A stretch of 64,000 bases of DNA from Caulobacter sp. Root343 (lineage in GTDB: Bacteria > Pseudomonadota > Alphaproteobacteria > Caulobacterales > Caulobacteraceae). This document shows positions 26,207 through 34,141 of the stretch, piece by piece. The DNA is taken from assembly GCF_001425745.1 (NCBI RefSeq), contig NZ_LMDF01000006.1:726089-790088 (forward strand), read 5' to 3'. How positions within the stretch are numbered: position 1 is the stretch's first letter; each line of letters begins with the position of its first letter. The notes below the pieces were generated by a model. It searched no databases. It was not told where the DNA came from and was given only the letters and a program-made list of their open reading frames with translations. The position numbers and the translations under genes were made by a program.

Positions 26207-26245
26207 CGCTGGCAAGCTTTAGGACTGACAAGCTTTGAGCTCGGC
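26198..26245 (+). repeat. Three tandem 16-bp repeats at the acyl-CoA synthetase stop codon
   Basis: Copies start at 26198, 26214 and 26230, each beginning AAGCTTT. The first includes the last two codons and the stop. It looks like a small duplication of the gene end. Confidence 0.6.
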
Positions 26246-26288
26246 GCTTTACGTCGCAAAGTGAGGCGGGTTCCGAGGAGGATTCGCC

Positions 26289-26909
26289 GTGACCGACGAC
26301 GTGAAGGCCATCCGTGACGATCTCGCCTTCTTGCGGGCCCTGGCCGAGGACGGCCGGCGCACGCCACTGCTGGGCGGCTCTCTGCTGGCGGCGGCCGGCG
26401 GTTGCTACGGCCTGGCCAGCGTCGTTCAGTGGCTGATCCTGGCCCGGATCGTCGCGGTTCCGCCGGCCTCGCTGCTCGGCGTGTGGCTCCTGGCCGTCGC
26501 TGTCCACCTGTCGATCCAGGCGCTGCTGATCCGCCGCCTGGCCGCCAAGCCGGGCATGGCCTCGACCACCAACCGCGCCAGTCGCGACGTCTGGAGCGCC
26601 GTCGGGCTCGGCTGCTTCGTCCTGTTCGCCGCCCTGGCCGTGGCCAGCTGGAAAGCGCGGACGGACGTGCTGATCGGCTTCGCGCCTTCGATCGTGCTGG
26701 TGCTGTACGGCGCGGCCTGGTGGGTGGCGGCCTCGGTGTCGGGCCTGGCCTGGATCCGCGCCGTGGCGGCCGCCTCGTTCGCGACGGCGATCGCCCTGGG
26801 CCTGCTGATCGGCTCGACCTGGGTGTGGCTGGCCTATGCCGCCGCCCTGATCCTGCTGGCCCTGGTTCCCGGCCTGGCGCTCATGCGCCAGGAACCGCCG
26901 GCGGACTGA
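26289..26909 (+). CDS. Small polytopic inner-membrane protein of unknown function
   Basis: A 206-residue protein with a soluble N-terminus (TDDVKAIRDDLAFLRALAEDGRRTPLLGG) then five or six hydrophobic segments to the C-terminus. GTG start at 26289 after CGAGGAGG. Ten bases separate it from a small winged-helix regulator; such membrane-protein / regulator pairs are common in Caulobacter and related genera. I do not recognise a function. Confidence 0.8.
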   Translation: MTDDVKAIRDDLAFLRALAEDGRRTPLLGGSLLAAAGGCYGLASVVQWLILARIVAVPPASLLGVWLLAVAVHLSIQALLIRRLAAKPGMASTTNRASRDVWSAVGLGCFVLFAALAVASWKARTDVLIGFAPSIVLVLYGAAWWVAASVSGLAWIRAVAAASFATAIALGLLIGSTWVWLAYAAALILLALVPGLALMRQEPPAD

Positions 26910-26918
26910 GCGAACGGC

Positions 26919-27221
26919 GTGGAAGAGTTCGAGATCGACCGCCTGGACGAGGTGATCCACGGCCGCGTGCGGCTGGGGATCATGGCCTATCTCACCAGCG
27001 CCGGTGTCGCCGACTTCAACACCCTGAAAGCCAAGCTGTCGCTGACCGACGGCAACCTGTCGGTCCACCTGCGCAAGCTGGAGGAGGCCGGCTATGTCGC
27101 CATCGACAAGAGCTTCGTCGGCAGCAAGCCCCTGACCCGCGTCGCGCTCAGCGACGCCGGCCGCGCGGCCTTCGCCGGTTATCTCGACGCCATCGCCAAG
27201 CTGGTCGAAGGCCGGCCTTGA
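26919..27221 (+). CDS. Winged-helix transcriptional regulator (HTH_34 / PF13601 type)
   Basis: A 100-residue protein almost entirely a winged helix: VIHGRVRLGIMAYLTSAGVADFNTLKAKLSLTDGNLSVHLRKLEEAGYVAIDKSFVG followed by a wing. It matches the small ArsR/MarR-like HTH_34 family, typically autoregulatory. GTG start at 26919. It probably controls the membrane-protein gene just before it. Confidence 0.85.
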   Translation: MEEFEIDRLDEVIHGRVRLGIMAYLTSAGVADFNTLKAKLSLTDGNLSVHLRKLEEAGYVAIDKSFVGSKPLTRVALSDAGRAAFAGYLDAIAKLVEGRP

Positions 27222-27222
27222 A

Positions 27223-28128
27223 CTAGCTTCCGCAGGCCTTGCCGTTCAACTTGCGCTGATAGGCTTCGGCCAAGCTCAGATAGGGCGGCAGGAAGGTGTG
27301 CAGGGCGATCGGCTTGCCGTCGGTGGTCGTGCCCGCCACCCCCGCCCGCAGCTCGAAGTGCAGGTGGATGGTCGTCGGGGTGCCGCCGAAGTCGTTCGAC
27401 ACCTTGCCCAGCTTCTGGCCTACCGCGACCTGGTCGCCTTCCTTCACCGCCAGGGTCGCCACCTGCATGTGCAGGTAGCGGTAGGTGTAGTGCGGCGCGG
27501 CCTTGGCCACGAGGGTGACGCTGTAGGTCCCGATATCGGTGATCGTGCCGGCCTCGGCCGCCACGGCCCAGTGCTCGTTCTTCTTGCAGGTGGCCGGGCG
27601 GATGTCCTGGCCCTGGTGGCCGGTGCCGGCTCCCGCGCACAGCGGATTGGCGCGCGAGCGGGCCTCGCAGAAGGTGTCATGCCAGGGCAGGGTGTAGTTG
27701 AGGCTGTCGCACTGGCTGGGCTTGCCGGGCGGGCCCATGCCGCCGCCGGGCCCGTACACCTGCGAGTTCGGGAAGCCGGCGTCGACCATCGGCCAGCACA
27801 TCTTGGGCGACCAGACCGTGCGGTCCAGATAGCCGGGGCCTTGCCCGGCCGGGATCGCCCCGGCGGGGGCGTGGTCGAACGTCGCCGGCGAAGGCGCGGG
27901 CGGCTCGGCCGGCTGCGGCGCGGGATCGGGGCTGGGCGGCACCGGCTCGCTGGATGGCTGCTCGGCCCCGCCGTCACCGGGCGAGTCGTCGGCCGTGGGC
28001 GGTCCGGGTTCGGGCGAGGCCGGCGTCTTGACGTCACCGCCTTGTGCCGGGGGCTTGGTGGTGTCGTCGCAGGCGGCCAGCGGCGCCAAGGCCAGGGCGG
28101 CGATCAGCAGGAGCGGGGAGATACGCAT
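27223..28128 (-). CDS. M23-family metallopeptidase lipoprotein (LytM-like)
   Basis: A 301-residue lipoprotein: signal plus lipobox LALAPLAAC, then a Pro/Ser/Gly-rich linker (about residues 22-90), then a LytM domain. Zinc ligands are intact: HQGQD (HxxxD) and IHLHFEL (HxH), so it should be an active peptidoglycan endopeptidase rather than an EnvC-like activator. Extra cysteines in the catalytic domain (CWPMVD, QCDSLNY, CEARS, CAGAG, CKKNEHW) suggest disulfides. Its stop is two bases from the convergent winged-helix gene; the next minus-strand gene ends three bases upstream of its start, so those two form an operon. Confidence 0.88.
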   Translation of the reverse strand: MRISPLLLIAALALAPLAACDDTTKPPAQGGDVKTPASPEPGPPTADDSPGDGGAEQPSSEPVPPSPDPAPQPAEPPAPSPATFDHAPAGAIPAGQGPGYLDRTVWSPKMCWPMVDAGFPNSQVYGPGGGMGPPGKPSQCDSLNYTLPWHDTFCEARSRANPLCAGAGTGHQGQDIRPATCKKNEHWAVAAEAGTITDIGTYSVTLVAKAAPHYTYRYLHMQVATLAVKEGDQVAVGQKLGKVSNDFGGTPTTIHLHFELRAGVAGTTTDGKPIALHTFLPPYLSLAEAYQRKLNGKACGS

Positions 28129-28131
28129 GCT

Positions 28132-28806
28132 CTAGCCTCCCAGTCCGGCTTCGGCCCGGGCGGCCTTGCCCAGGACCACGGCCGTGGTCTTGCCGACCAG
28201 GCCCAGCACGTAGTTGTCGTCGAGGCAGCGCGGGTCGCTGGGCGCGTCACAGCGGACCTCCACCGTGTAGAGCACCCCGTAGCGCACGAAGCTGGCCAGT
28301 TGGCCGTCGACCGTGCGCTGCACCGTCAGCATCTCCGGCCCGCTCTCGATCTTCAGCGGCTTGCTCGCCGGCATCGGCACGGTGGTGGTGGTCCCGCTCA
28401 GCGAGACGCCGCCGCCGACCGTGTCGGCCGTGATCGTGTAGTAGTCGCCGAAGCTGTAGATCCGCGCGCCCGCCGTCAGCTTGGGGTCGCGCGGCAGCAG
28501 GATTGGCACGGCGGTGATGTCGACCTGGTCGCGGTTGAGATTGGCTCCGAGGGTGTCGCCGACTCCGCCCGACTGCCGCAGGCCGCCGACCGCGCCTTGC
28601 CAGTCCACCCGGCTGCGGGGCCGAGCCACCAGGGCCGCGATCCCGGCTGTCGGCCGCGTGACCGTCGGAGCTGGCGCGGCCGCGCCTGGAATGGGCCGGC
28701 CCGCCGCGTCGCGTGTCTGCGCCTTGCTTGTCGTGATCCAGGCCGCACCCGCGACCAGGGTCGCGGCGACGGCCCCCGCCGTCACCAGCCATTTTTCGTG
28801 ACGCAT
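28132..28806 (-). CDS. Exported protein of unknown function
   Basis: A 224-residue protein with an N-terminal membrane anchor or signal peptide (KWLVTAGAVAATLVAGAAWITTSKA) and a small beta-rich body with one cysteine pair near the end (VEVRCDAPSDPRC). I start at the ATG at 28806, giving MRHEKWL; the frame opens at 28836. It is just upstream of the M23 peptidase and probably transcribed with it. I do not recognise a family. Confidence 0.72.
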   Translation of the reverse strand: MRHEKWLVTAGAVAATLVAGAAWITTSKAQTRDAAGRPIPGAAAPAPTVTRPTAGIAALVARPRSRVDWQGAVGGLRQSGGVGDTLGANLNRDQVDITAVPILLPRDPKLTAGARIYSFGDYYTITADTVGGGVSLSGTTTTVPMPASKPLKIESGPEMLTVQRTVDGQLASFVRYGVLYTVEVRCDAPSDPRCLDDNYVLGLVGKTTAVVLGKAARAEAGLGG

Positions 28807-28995
28807 GGAGTCCCCCACCGAACCGCGTTCGATCAAGCTCTAGCGTGAAACGGCGGCGCTGTTAACCTTTGTCGCATGCTGCACTGCGATTGAACCCCGG
28901 CGGGTTCGTGTCTATATGGCGGGACCTGATCAACGGGCCTTGTGTGTGGCGGCCCGGAACACCCCAAATCGTTCAAAGGGATAGACTTCCCCGCC

Positions 28996-29352
28996 ATGCT
29001 GCTCACCATGCTCAAGGCCAAGCTGCACCGCGCCACGGTGACCCAGGCCGACCTCGACTACGAAGGCTCGATCGCCATTGACCGCGACCTGCTGGACGCC
29101 TCGGGCATCCTGCCGAACGAGCAGGTCGACGTGCTGAACATCACCAACGGCGCGCGCTTCACCACCTACGCCATCGAGGCCCCGCGCGGCTCGAAGGTGA
29201 TCGGCGTCAACGGCGCCGCCGCCCGCCTGGTGCAGAAGAACGACCTCGTCATCGTGGTGACCTACTGCCAGATGCCGGCCGAGGAGGCGCGCAACTATGC
29301 CCCGACCGTCGTGCTGCTGGACGAGGGCAACCTGATCAAGAAGGCGGCCTGA
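28996..29352 (+). CDS. panD: Aspartate 1-decarboxylase proenzyme
   Basis: A 118-residue pyruvoyl enzyme making beta-alanine for pantothenate and CoA. The self-cleavage site is YEGS with Ser25, the same position as in E. coli when the start is the ATG at 28996 ([16 protein letters not shown]); the frame opens earlier at 28942 without support. Other conserved parts: [51 protein letters not shown]. Its TGA overlaps the next ATG (TGATG). Confidence 0.96.
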
Positions 29353-29813
29353 TGCGTCGAGTGGCGTTTGTCGCGCTCGCCGCCGCCGGCCTCACGGCCT
29401 GCGCGCCCAAGCTGCCCGAAGGGATCGACGAAAGCGTCCTGGTCCAGGCGGTCGGCCGCGCGATCGGCTCGCCCTCGACCTGCGTGGTGATCGCCGACCC
29501 CAAGGGCAAGCTGGTCTGGCGCGGCGGCGGCTATATCACCTGCGCGCGCAGCCTGCCCGATTGCGAGGGCGCGCCGACCACGGCCGAGGACCTGGTGAAG
29601 GCCAATCTCGGCAAGCCGGCCCGCTTCCTCAGCTGCCCCAGCCCGTCCAGCGCGGCCAACACGGTCGGCTGGGCTATCGGCCCGGTGCCGACCGGCGAGG
29701 GCAAGCCCGAGCGCCACCTGACCTATGTGGCGGTGATGGAGGGGGAACGCGCCCTGCCGGGCCTGGAGATCAAGGACCGCGTCGAGCGCGCCTTCCGGAA
29801 GGCCGGCTTCTAG
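29352..29813 (+). CDS. Small lipoprotein of unknown function
   Basis: A 153-residue protein with a lipobox after a short signal (AALAAAGLTACAPK). Three further cysteines (SPSTCVVIA, ITCARSLPDCEG, FLSCPSP) may form disulfides. Coupled to panD by a TGATG overlap, but no link to pantothenate is evident. An intrinsic terminator follows. Confidence 0.75.
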   Translation: MRRVAFVALAAAGLTACAPKLPEGIDESVLVQAVGRAIGSPSTCVVIADPKGKLVWRGGGYITCARSLPDCEGAPTTAEDLVKANLGKPARFLSCPSPSSAANTVGWAIGPVPTGEGKPERHLTYVAVMEGERALPGLEIKDRVERAFRKAGF

Positions 29814-29835
29814 CCGCTTCCCGGGCCTCGAAATC

Positions 29836-29872
29836 AAAGCCGCCACCGGGACCTCCCGACGGCGGCTTTTTC
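29836..29872. terminator. Intrinsic terminator, likely bidirectional
   Basis: A 9-bp stem (AAAGCCGCC / GGCGGCTTT) with an inner CGGG/CCCG pair and TTTTT after it on the plus strand; the minus side has TTTGATTT. It separates the panD operon from the convergent SIMPL gene. Confidence 0.8.
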
Positions 29873-29876
29873 GTCT

Positions 29877-30629
29877 CTACTTGGCCGCTTCGTACACGGC
29901 GTTGACGTCGATCCGGACCTTCAGTTCGCCGGACGCGACGCTGGTGGAGTCGGCCATCTCGCGCTTGGCCATGGCGTACATCGGCATGGGCGGCGGGGCG
30001 GGCGTGTAGCCGCCGCCTTCGTTCAGATTGACCAGGCGCCAGGCCTTGTAGCCGGTCGCGCGGCTGTAGAGCTCGGCCTTGGCCTGCAGGGCCTTGACCG
30101 CTTCCAGACGCGCCGCGTCCTCGGCCGCCTGCGGGTTGGCCAGGCCGAAGCTGATGCCGTTGACCGTATTGGCCCCGGCGCCGACCGTGGCGTCGACGGT
30201 CGCGCCCAGCTTGGTCAGGTCGCGGACGGTGATCGTCACCTGGTTCGAGGCCTGGTAGCCGGTCAGGCGCGGCGGCTTGTTCTGCTCGTAGACGTACTGG
30301 GCGTTGATGCTCAGGTTTGAGGTCTGGATGTCGCGCTCGGCGACCCCCGCCTTCTTCAGGGCGGCCATCACCTGGTTCATGCGCGCGCCGTTGGCCGCGA
30401 GGGCGGCGGCGGCGGTCGGGGCCTCGGTCTGGACGCCCAGGCTGATCGAGGCCATGTCCGGCGCGACGCGGGTCTCGCCATAGGCCGACAGGCTGAAGGT
30501 GGTGGCCTTGAACGCGGCGTCGGCGCCGGTCTGGGCCAGGGCCGGAGCGGCCGCGCCCATCAGCAGCGCGCCGCCGATCAGGGCGGGGAGGGTGAAAGCG
30601 GCCAAGGGGTTGCGAGCGGTGTTGGTCAT
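29877..30629 (-). CDS. SIMPL (DUF541) domain protein, exported
   Basis: A 250-residue periplasmic or outer-membrane-associated protein. A signal peptide (FTLPALIGGALLMGAAAPALA) precedes one SIMPL domain: FSLSAYGETRVAPDMASISLGVQTEAPTAAAAL, SLSINAQYVYEQNKPPRLTGYQASNQVTI, INGVSFGL-like NGISFGLANPQAAEDAARLEAVKALQAKAELYS. The family is named after a partner of a mouse IRAK kinase, but bacterial members (YggE) are tied to oxidative-stress tolerance; the role here is unproven. Confidence 0.88.
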   Translation of the reverse strand: MTNTARNPLAAFTLPALIGGALLMGAAAPALAQTGADAAFKATTFSLSAYGETRVAPDMASISLGVQTEAPTAAAALAANGARMNQVMAALKKAGVAERDIQTSNLSINAQYVYEQNKPPRLTGYQASNQVTITVRDLTKLGATVDATVGAGANTVNGISFGLANPQAAEDAARLEAVKALQAKAELYSRATGYKAWRLVNLNEGGGYTPAPPPMPMYAMAKREMADSTSVASGELKVRIDVNAVYEAAK

Positions 30630-30777
30630 CGTTCTTTCTCCAGGGCTATCGGGCGCCAGAAAGCGTCGCCAGACAGCTAGGACGCCTTGGTGACAGGCTC
30701 AACCTGAACCGGAGCTTTAAGCCGCGTTCGGCTCATGCTAATCCGCCGGCTCGCCGTACGCTCACACGTATCCGCGC

Positions 30778-30853
30778 GGGCCTGTAGCTCAATGGTTAGA
30801 GCCGACCGCTCATAACGGTCTGGTTGGGGGTTCGAGTCCCTCCAGGCCTACCA
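30778..30853 (+). tRNA. tRNA-Ile2 (anticodon CAU, lysidine-modified type)
   Basis: A 76-nt cloverleaf with encoded CCA. The anticodon stem GACCG / CGGTC encloses CTCATAA. A CAU anticodon could be Met or the minor Ile; acceptor pairs C4-G69 and C5-G68, A37-A38, and the D loop (AGCTCAATGGTTAGAGC) match tRNA-Ile2 read by TilS. The first pair would be G-U, which is unusual. Confidence 0.85.
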
Positions 30854-30913
30854 AAACTTCTGAAGCTTGAGTGATGGATTGGCCATGGCCGATCGATGCG
30901 GAACGGCAACGAA

Positions 30914-30939
30914 GGCCGCCGCCCCTAAGAGCGGCGGCC
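30914..30939 (-). terminator. Terminator-like hairpin after the small minus-strand gene
   Basis: A perfect 9-bp stem (GGCCGCCGC / GCGGCGGCC) with an 8-nt loop, eight bases past the stop at 30947. On the minus strand CCTTCGTT follows. It supports the small minus-strand gene. Confidence 0.5.
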
Positions 30940-30946
30940 GTTCCTG

Positions 30947-31153
30947 CTATTCGGCGGCTACTGTCTGCTGGATCGCAACGAACTCGTTGAAAGGAACGAG
31001 TCCGTTCCAAAGTCGCTGATCGGAAACAAGGTGGCGTTCGCTTTTGCCACCTATCGAAGGCGGGATTTCGGCGACCTGTTTGATCTGTCCGTATTCGTCT
31101 CGCCAGACTGCGTAGCAGCCAGATACGTAGAGATGTATTTCCGGATTGGGCAT
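30947..31153 (-). CDS. Small hypothetical protein
   Basis: A 68-residue protein with good protein character (MPNPEIHLYVSGCYAVWRDE at its start, several aromatics and no low-complexity runs). A hairpin follows its stop. A plus-strand frame (31031-31264, GTG start) overlaps it and is less convincing. No family recognised; the region is AT-richer than its surroundings. Confidence 0.5.
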   Translation of the reverse strand: MPNPEIHLYVSGCYAVWRDEYGQIKQVAEIPPSIGGKSERHLVSDQRLWNGLVPFNEFVAIQQTVAAE

Positions 31154-31277
31154 GGTGACGCTCTTCTGAGACGCGCGCTGGTGCGCGCGAAAGAAGTATC
31201 AGGCATGTGGATGGACCCTCAGGAGCGCGCGGATATCGCGGCTTCCAACCGACTCTCGCGCTGAATTCCGCCGCCCC

Positions 31278-32417
31278 TCACACCACCGGATAAGCATCCC
31301 CAATCTTCGTGCCCGTCTTGTAGTGGACATTCGGCTGGGCGGTGAAGCTGACGTTACTCTTGGCCTCGAACAGCACGATGATGTCAGAGCCGCCGAACTG
31401 GAAGTAGGCGATCTCCTCGCCCTTGCGCAGGGTGACGCCGACCTCGGCGGTCAGGACCACCGACGAGACCTGGCACATGCCGATCGGCAGCACCGCGACC
31501 AGGCCGATCGGGGTGTCGAGCACGATCAGGCCGCGGGCCTGGGCGAACTGGTAGCCGGCCGAGTCCGGGGCGTCGAAGGCGCGTAGCGGCTTGAGCTTGT
31601 GGACGCCGTTCGTGTCGCCGGCGACCGGTTCGGCCACCACCTCCAGATAGACCTGGCCGGGGATGACCCGCGCCTCCAGCACCGTGCCGCCGACCGGCGC
31701 GTGCTGGCGGTGATAGTCGTTGGGGCCCAGAAAGGCGTGCATGAACAGGCCGTTGGTGAAGCGGTGCTTGTAGGGGCTGCCCTCCATCAGCTCCTCGATC
31801 TTCCAGTGCAGGTTCTTCACGGTGACGTGGCTATCGGTGCGGATCTCCCACTGGCCGGCGAAGGTGGAGTCGGCCGGCGAGACGATCACCCGCTGGTCGG
31901 CGACCGCCGCCACCGGCCGGTAGCCCGGCTTGAAGTTGCGGGCGAAGAACTGGTTGAAGCTCTTCCAGCCGCCGTGCGGCTCGATGTAGTCGTCCATGTT
32001 GTAGCTGGGCGACTTGCGGAAGCTTTCCAGCGAGGCTGGCGTCAGGGATTCCGGCGTGTCCAGGAAGACGCCCAGGGCGTTGGCGTAGTCCACCAGCCAA
32101 GCCGACAGCGGCGTCAGGGGCGGGGCCTTGTCGTGCGGGACGACCTTGTTCTGCAGGCCCTTCACCGCGTCCTGGTCCAGCACGAAATAGAACTTGCAGA
32201 GCTTGTTGTAGACCTCGCGGCCCGGCTCGTTCTCGCTGGGGATCCAGGTCAGGAAGTCGTTGATGTAGACGTAGTAGCTCTCGAGGTTCTTGAGGTCGGC
32301 CAGTTCGGGAATGTTCCACGCCCGGGCTTCCGCGACGGCCTTTTCGAACCGCGCCTCCCAGCCGTTGTCCTTGACCAGCTTCTGCAGCTTCAGGACCACG
32401 GGATGCCATTTGCTCAT
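31278..32417 (-). CDS. Phosphatidylserine decarboxylase-like protein
   Basis: A 379-residue protein of the PSD family (PF02666) with an N-terminal extension (about residues 1-150) like that of eukaryotic and fungal PSD-related proteins. The core has FNQFFARNFKPGYRPVA, VSPADSTFAG, FTNGLFMHAFLGPNDYHRQHAPVGG and the C-terminal self-cleavage segment YFQFGGSDIIVLFE, where GGS replaces the usual LGST. It may make phosphatidylethanolamine or decarboxylate another serine-like substrate. Two operator-like repeats lie about 140-190 bp upstream. Function is inferred by family only. Confidence 0.82.
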   Translation of the reverse strand: MSKWHPVVLKLQKLVKDNGWEARFEKAVAEARAWNIPELADLKNLESYYVYINDFLTWIPSENEPGREVYNKLCKFYFVLDQDAVKGLQNKVVPHDKAPPLTPLSAWLVDYANALGVFLDTPESLTPASLESFRKSPSYNMDDYIEPHGGWKSFNQFFARNFKPGYRPVAAVADQRVIVSPADSTFAGQWEIRTDSHVTVKNLHWKIEELMEGSPYKHRFTNGLFMHAFLGPNDYHRQHAPVGGTVLEARVIPGQVYLEVVAEPVAGDTNGVHKLKPLRAFDAPDSAGYQFAQARGLIVLDTPIGLVAVLPIGMCQVSSVVLTAEVGVTLRKGEEIAYFQFGGSDIIVLFEAKSNVSFTAQPNVHYKTGTKIGDAYPVV

Positions 32418-32554
32418 TGTCTGTCCTCCAAGGGGGATCGGGCGCGGGAACCGGGTGCGGGCGAGCTCTCTATTCGTGTATTGGTCGGATTAACTTCTCA
32501 TAGTTGTATATCTCCGCTGTTCGCGCGTAAAGCGCGGCCCGGGCGCGGTGCGCC

Positions 32555-32575
32555 GATTTGCTGCTAACGCAAATC
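32555..32575. promoter_or_regulatory. Repressor operator candidate A (TTTGC-N7-GCAAA)
   Basis: Perfect 7-bp inverted repeat GATTTGC / GCAAATC with a 7-nt spacer. The 17-bp core TTTGC-N7-GCAAA recurs at 32593-32609 and 33347-33363, around the XRE gene. Confidence 0.6.
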
Positions 32576-32592
32576 TATCGGCCTATTTAGAA

Positions 32593-32609
32593 TTTGCTTC
32601 TCGCGCAAA
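32593..32609. promoter_or_regulatory. Repressor operator candidate B (TTTGC-N7-GCAAA)
   Basis: TTTGC and GCAAA separated by seven bases, 20 bp beyond operator A, about 100 bp before the small gene at 32708. Confidence 0.6.
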
Positions 32610-32707
32610 AATTAACCTGCGTCAGAGTCGGACGCATGCGCCGCCGCGACCGATCGACTCACGCGCAGGAGGCGTGCAGAGTAGGGATGTTGAAGGCGGA
32701 GGTTGTC

Positions 32708-32941
32708 GTGTTCTCGGTAACGCGTTTCTGCGTACAGGCCTTCGGGCGGCGGGGCGGAGCCCTACAGCCGACCGAGGTCCGGGAGTGTTATTTCGAGGCG
32801 GACGCGCGGCGCGAGATGGAGGTCCTGGCCCGCAGATCCTCGGGCGTGGCGCTGTACCGCGTCAGCGGCGAGCCGCTGTCGGGCCTGTGGGGAAAGCCCA
32901 GGCTGATCGCGCGCCAGGGCGAGATCCTGGCGTTGGAGTGA
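32708..32941 (+). CDS. Small hypothetical protein next to the XRE repressor
   Basis: A 77-residue protein rich in basic residues (FSVTRFCVQAFGRRGGALQPTEVRECYFEADARREMEVLARRSSGVALYRV). I start at the GTG at 32708 because GGCGGAGG lies five bases upstream; an ATG at 32687 is in frame. It is convergent with the XRE gene (7-bp gap) and preceded by operators A and B, so it may be controlled by that repressor. No family recognised. Confidence 0.7.
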   Translation: MFSVTRFCVQAFGRRGGALQPTEVRECYFEADARREMEVLARRSSGVALYRVSGEPLSGLWGKPRLIARQGEILALE

Positions 32942-32948
32942 GCGGAAA

Positions 32949-33293
32949 TTACCCTGTCTTCTTGAGGGTTTGGCCAATCTCGACCAACTGGATCCGCTGC
33001 ACGGGCTGCAGCTGGTCCCAGATCGACCAGATCGCCTCGCCGGCCGCCGGGTCGCGCATGATCAGGTCGGCCGGTTCGCAGCGATAGATGGTCGCCAGCG
33101 CCTCCAGCACGTCCTGGGAATAGCCGGTCTCGCCGCGCTCGACGCGCGACAGCTGGGCTGCCGAATAGGGATAGCCGACCTCGAGCTCCAGCCGTTCGAC
33201 GGCCTGCTCCAGGTTCATGCCGCGGTGCTTGCGCCAGGCGCGGATGAAGGTCTTCGCGCGCTGCTTCGCCTTGGCCTGCCGGTCGGGGGTCAT
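32949..33293 (-). CDS. XRE-family helix-turn-helix repressor of the tail cassette (inferred)
   Basis: A 114-residue DNA-binding protein: basic N-terminus, then a Cro/CI-type helix-turn-helix (WRKHRGMNLEQAVERLELEVGYPYSAAQLSRVERGETGYSQDVLEALATIYRCEPADLI), then a short helical tail. Start chosen at 33293 (MTPDRQAKAKQR); the frame reaches 33470 upstream, where it would overlap the divergent gene's control region. It is divergent from the regulatory genes of the tail cassette, with palindromes in the 176-bp gap. It resembles RogA-like or phage CI-like repressors in position; direct regulation is inferred. Confidence 0.82.
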   Translation of the reverse strand: MTPDRQAKAKQRAKTFIRAWRKHRGMNLEQAVERLELEVGYPYSAAQLSRVERGETGYSQDVLEALATIYRCEPADLIMRDPAAGEAIWSIWDQLQPVQRIQLVEIGQTLKKTG

Positions 33294-33346
33294 GCAAATC
33301 CGGGGGTGGGTGCGAAAGGGGAGATGTCCGCCCATTAAACACAGAT

Positions 33347-33382
33347 TTTGCTTGCTATGCAAATTTGTATTTGGTACAAATT
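33347..33382. promoter_or_regulatory. Repressor operator candidates C (overlapping palindromes) between XRE and regulatory operon
   Basis: TTTGC-N7-GCAAA at 33347-33363, overlapped by an 8-bp inverted repeat (AATTTGTA at 33362-33369, TACAAATT at 33375-33382, 5-nt spacer). It lies midway between the divergent starts at 33293 and 33470 and is very AT-rich for this genome. Confidence 0.65.
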
Positions 33383-33469
33383 GGATATTCCGAGAAATCC
33401 GCCCTGGCGACGCGAGCCGGGCGGTTTCCGCGAAATTCCCTTCATCGGCTCCAGCCGCAGGAAGCTCCA

Positions 33470-33898
33470 ATGATTCCGATCCACGCGACCGGTCCGGCCG
33501 GTCATGCGCCCATTCATGTCTCCGTCCAGGCTTCCGCGCCCGGCTATGTCGCCCGCCGGACCGAGGCCGATCGCCGGCCGCCGCGCGCGGTGCTGACCGC
33601 CCGGCTGATGGGCGATCCGCGCCCCGACCGCTACGCGCTGTCCGAGGCCATTCGCACCCGTCTGTGTGGGGCCGCGCCGGCCGAGCCCGTCGCGCCCGCC
33701 AAGGTCCTGGCCGTGCTGGAGGCCCTGGTCGACGGCCCGCTGACCCTGGCCGACCTGGCCGACGAGATGGCCGTCAGCCTGTCGGCCGGCAGCGACCGGG
33801 CCCAGGCCGCGCGACTCCTAGGCCTGGTCGAGCGCCTGGGCGGCCGGCCCTGCCGGGTTCGGCTGACGCCGGCCGGCCGAGCCGCGCTGGAGGCTTAA
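33470..33898 (+). CDS. Predicted DNA-binding regulator of the tail cassette
   Basis: A 142-residue protein whose C-terminal half looks like a winged helix (AKVLAVLEALVDGPLTLADLADEMAVSLSAGSDRAQAARLLGLVERLGGRPCRVRLTPAGRAALEA). The N-terminal half is Pro/Arg-rich. ATG at 33470 after GCAGGAAG. First of three small genes between the repressor and the tail promoter; by position it could be the activator, but the sequence does not prove it. Confidence 0.65.
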   Translation: MIPIHATGPAGHAPIHVSVQASAPGYVARRTEADRRPPRAVLTARLMGDPRPDRYALSEAIRTRLCGAAPAEPVAPAKVLAVLEALVDGPLTLADLADEMAVSLSAGSDRAQAARLLGLVERLGGRPCRVRLTPAGRAALEA

Positions 33899-33903
33899 GG
33901 GCG

Positions 33904-34119
33904 ATGGGCGGGCTCCAGGACGAGGTCGCCGAGGGCGCCATCGACCAGGCGGTCCGCGCCTGCGGCCCGCGCAAGCCGATGCTGTGCGCGATCATCCGCG
34001 CCGCCGGCCGAATGCTGGCCGAGAGCGAAGGCCACGACTTCGTCGCCCAGGTCTGCGCCGGCGAGGCCCGCCGCCACGCGCTGGCGCAGAACCGACGCGG
34101 CGTCCGCTTCGGGCGCTGA
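33904..34119 (+). CDS. Small hypothetical protein in the regulatory operon
   Basis: A 71-residue, mostly helical, basic protein (MGGLQDEVAEGAIDQAVRAC at its start, ending in RRGVRFGR). It begins five bases after the previous stop. It could be a small helix-turn-helix protein, but I recognise no family. Confidence 0.6.
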   Translation: MGGLQDEVAEGAIDQAVRACGPRKPMLCAIIRAAGRMLAESEGHDFVAQVCAGEARRHALAQNRRGVRFGR

Positions 34120-34141
34120 ACATATCGAAAGGGGAACCGTC

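Noticed and set aside
24128..26215. Minus-strand open frame (695 codons) opposite the acyl-CoA synthetase
   Set aside because: Shadow of a gene with clear adenylate-forming motifs.
30778..30853. Elongator tRNA-Met
   Set aside because: The CAU anticodon fits, but the acceptor pairs C4-G69/C5-G68 and D-arm match tRNA-Ile2.
31031..31264. Plus-strand 77-codon frame with GTG start
   Set aside because: It overlaps a more protein-like minus-strand frame that has a hairpin after its stop; no ribosome-binding site is clear.
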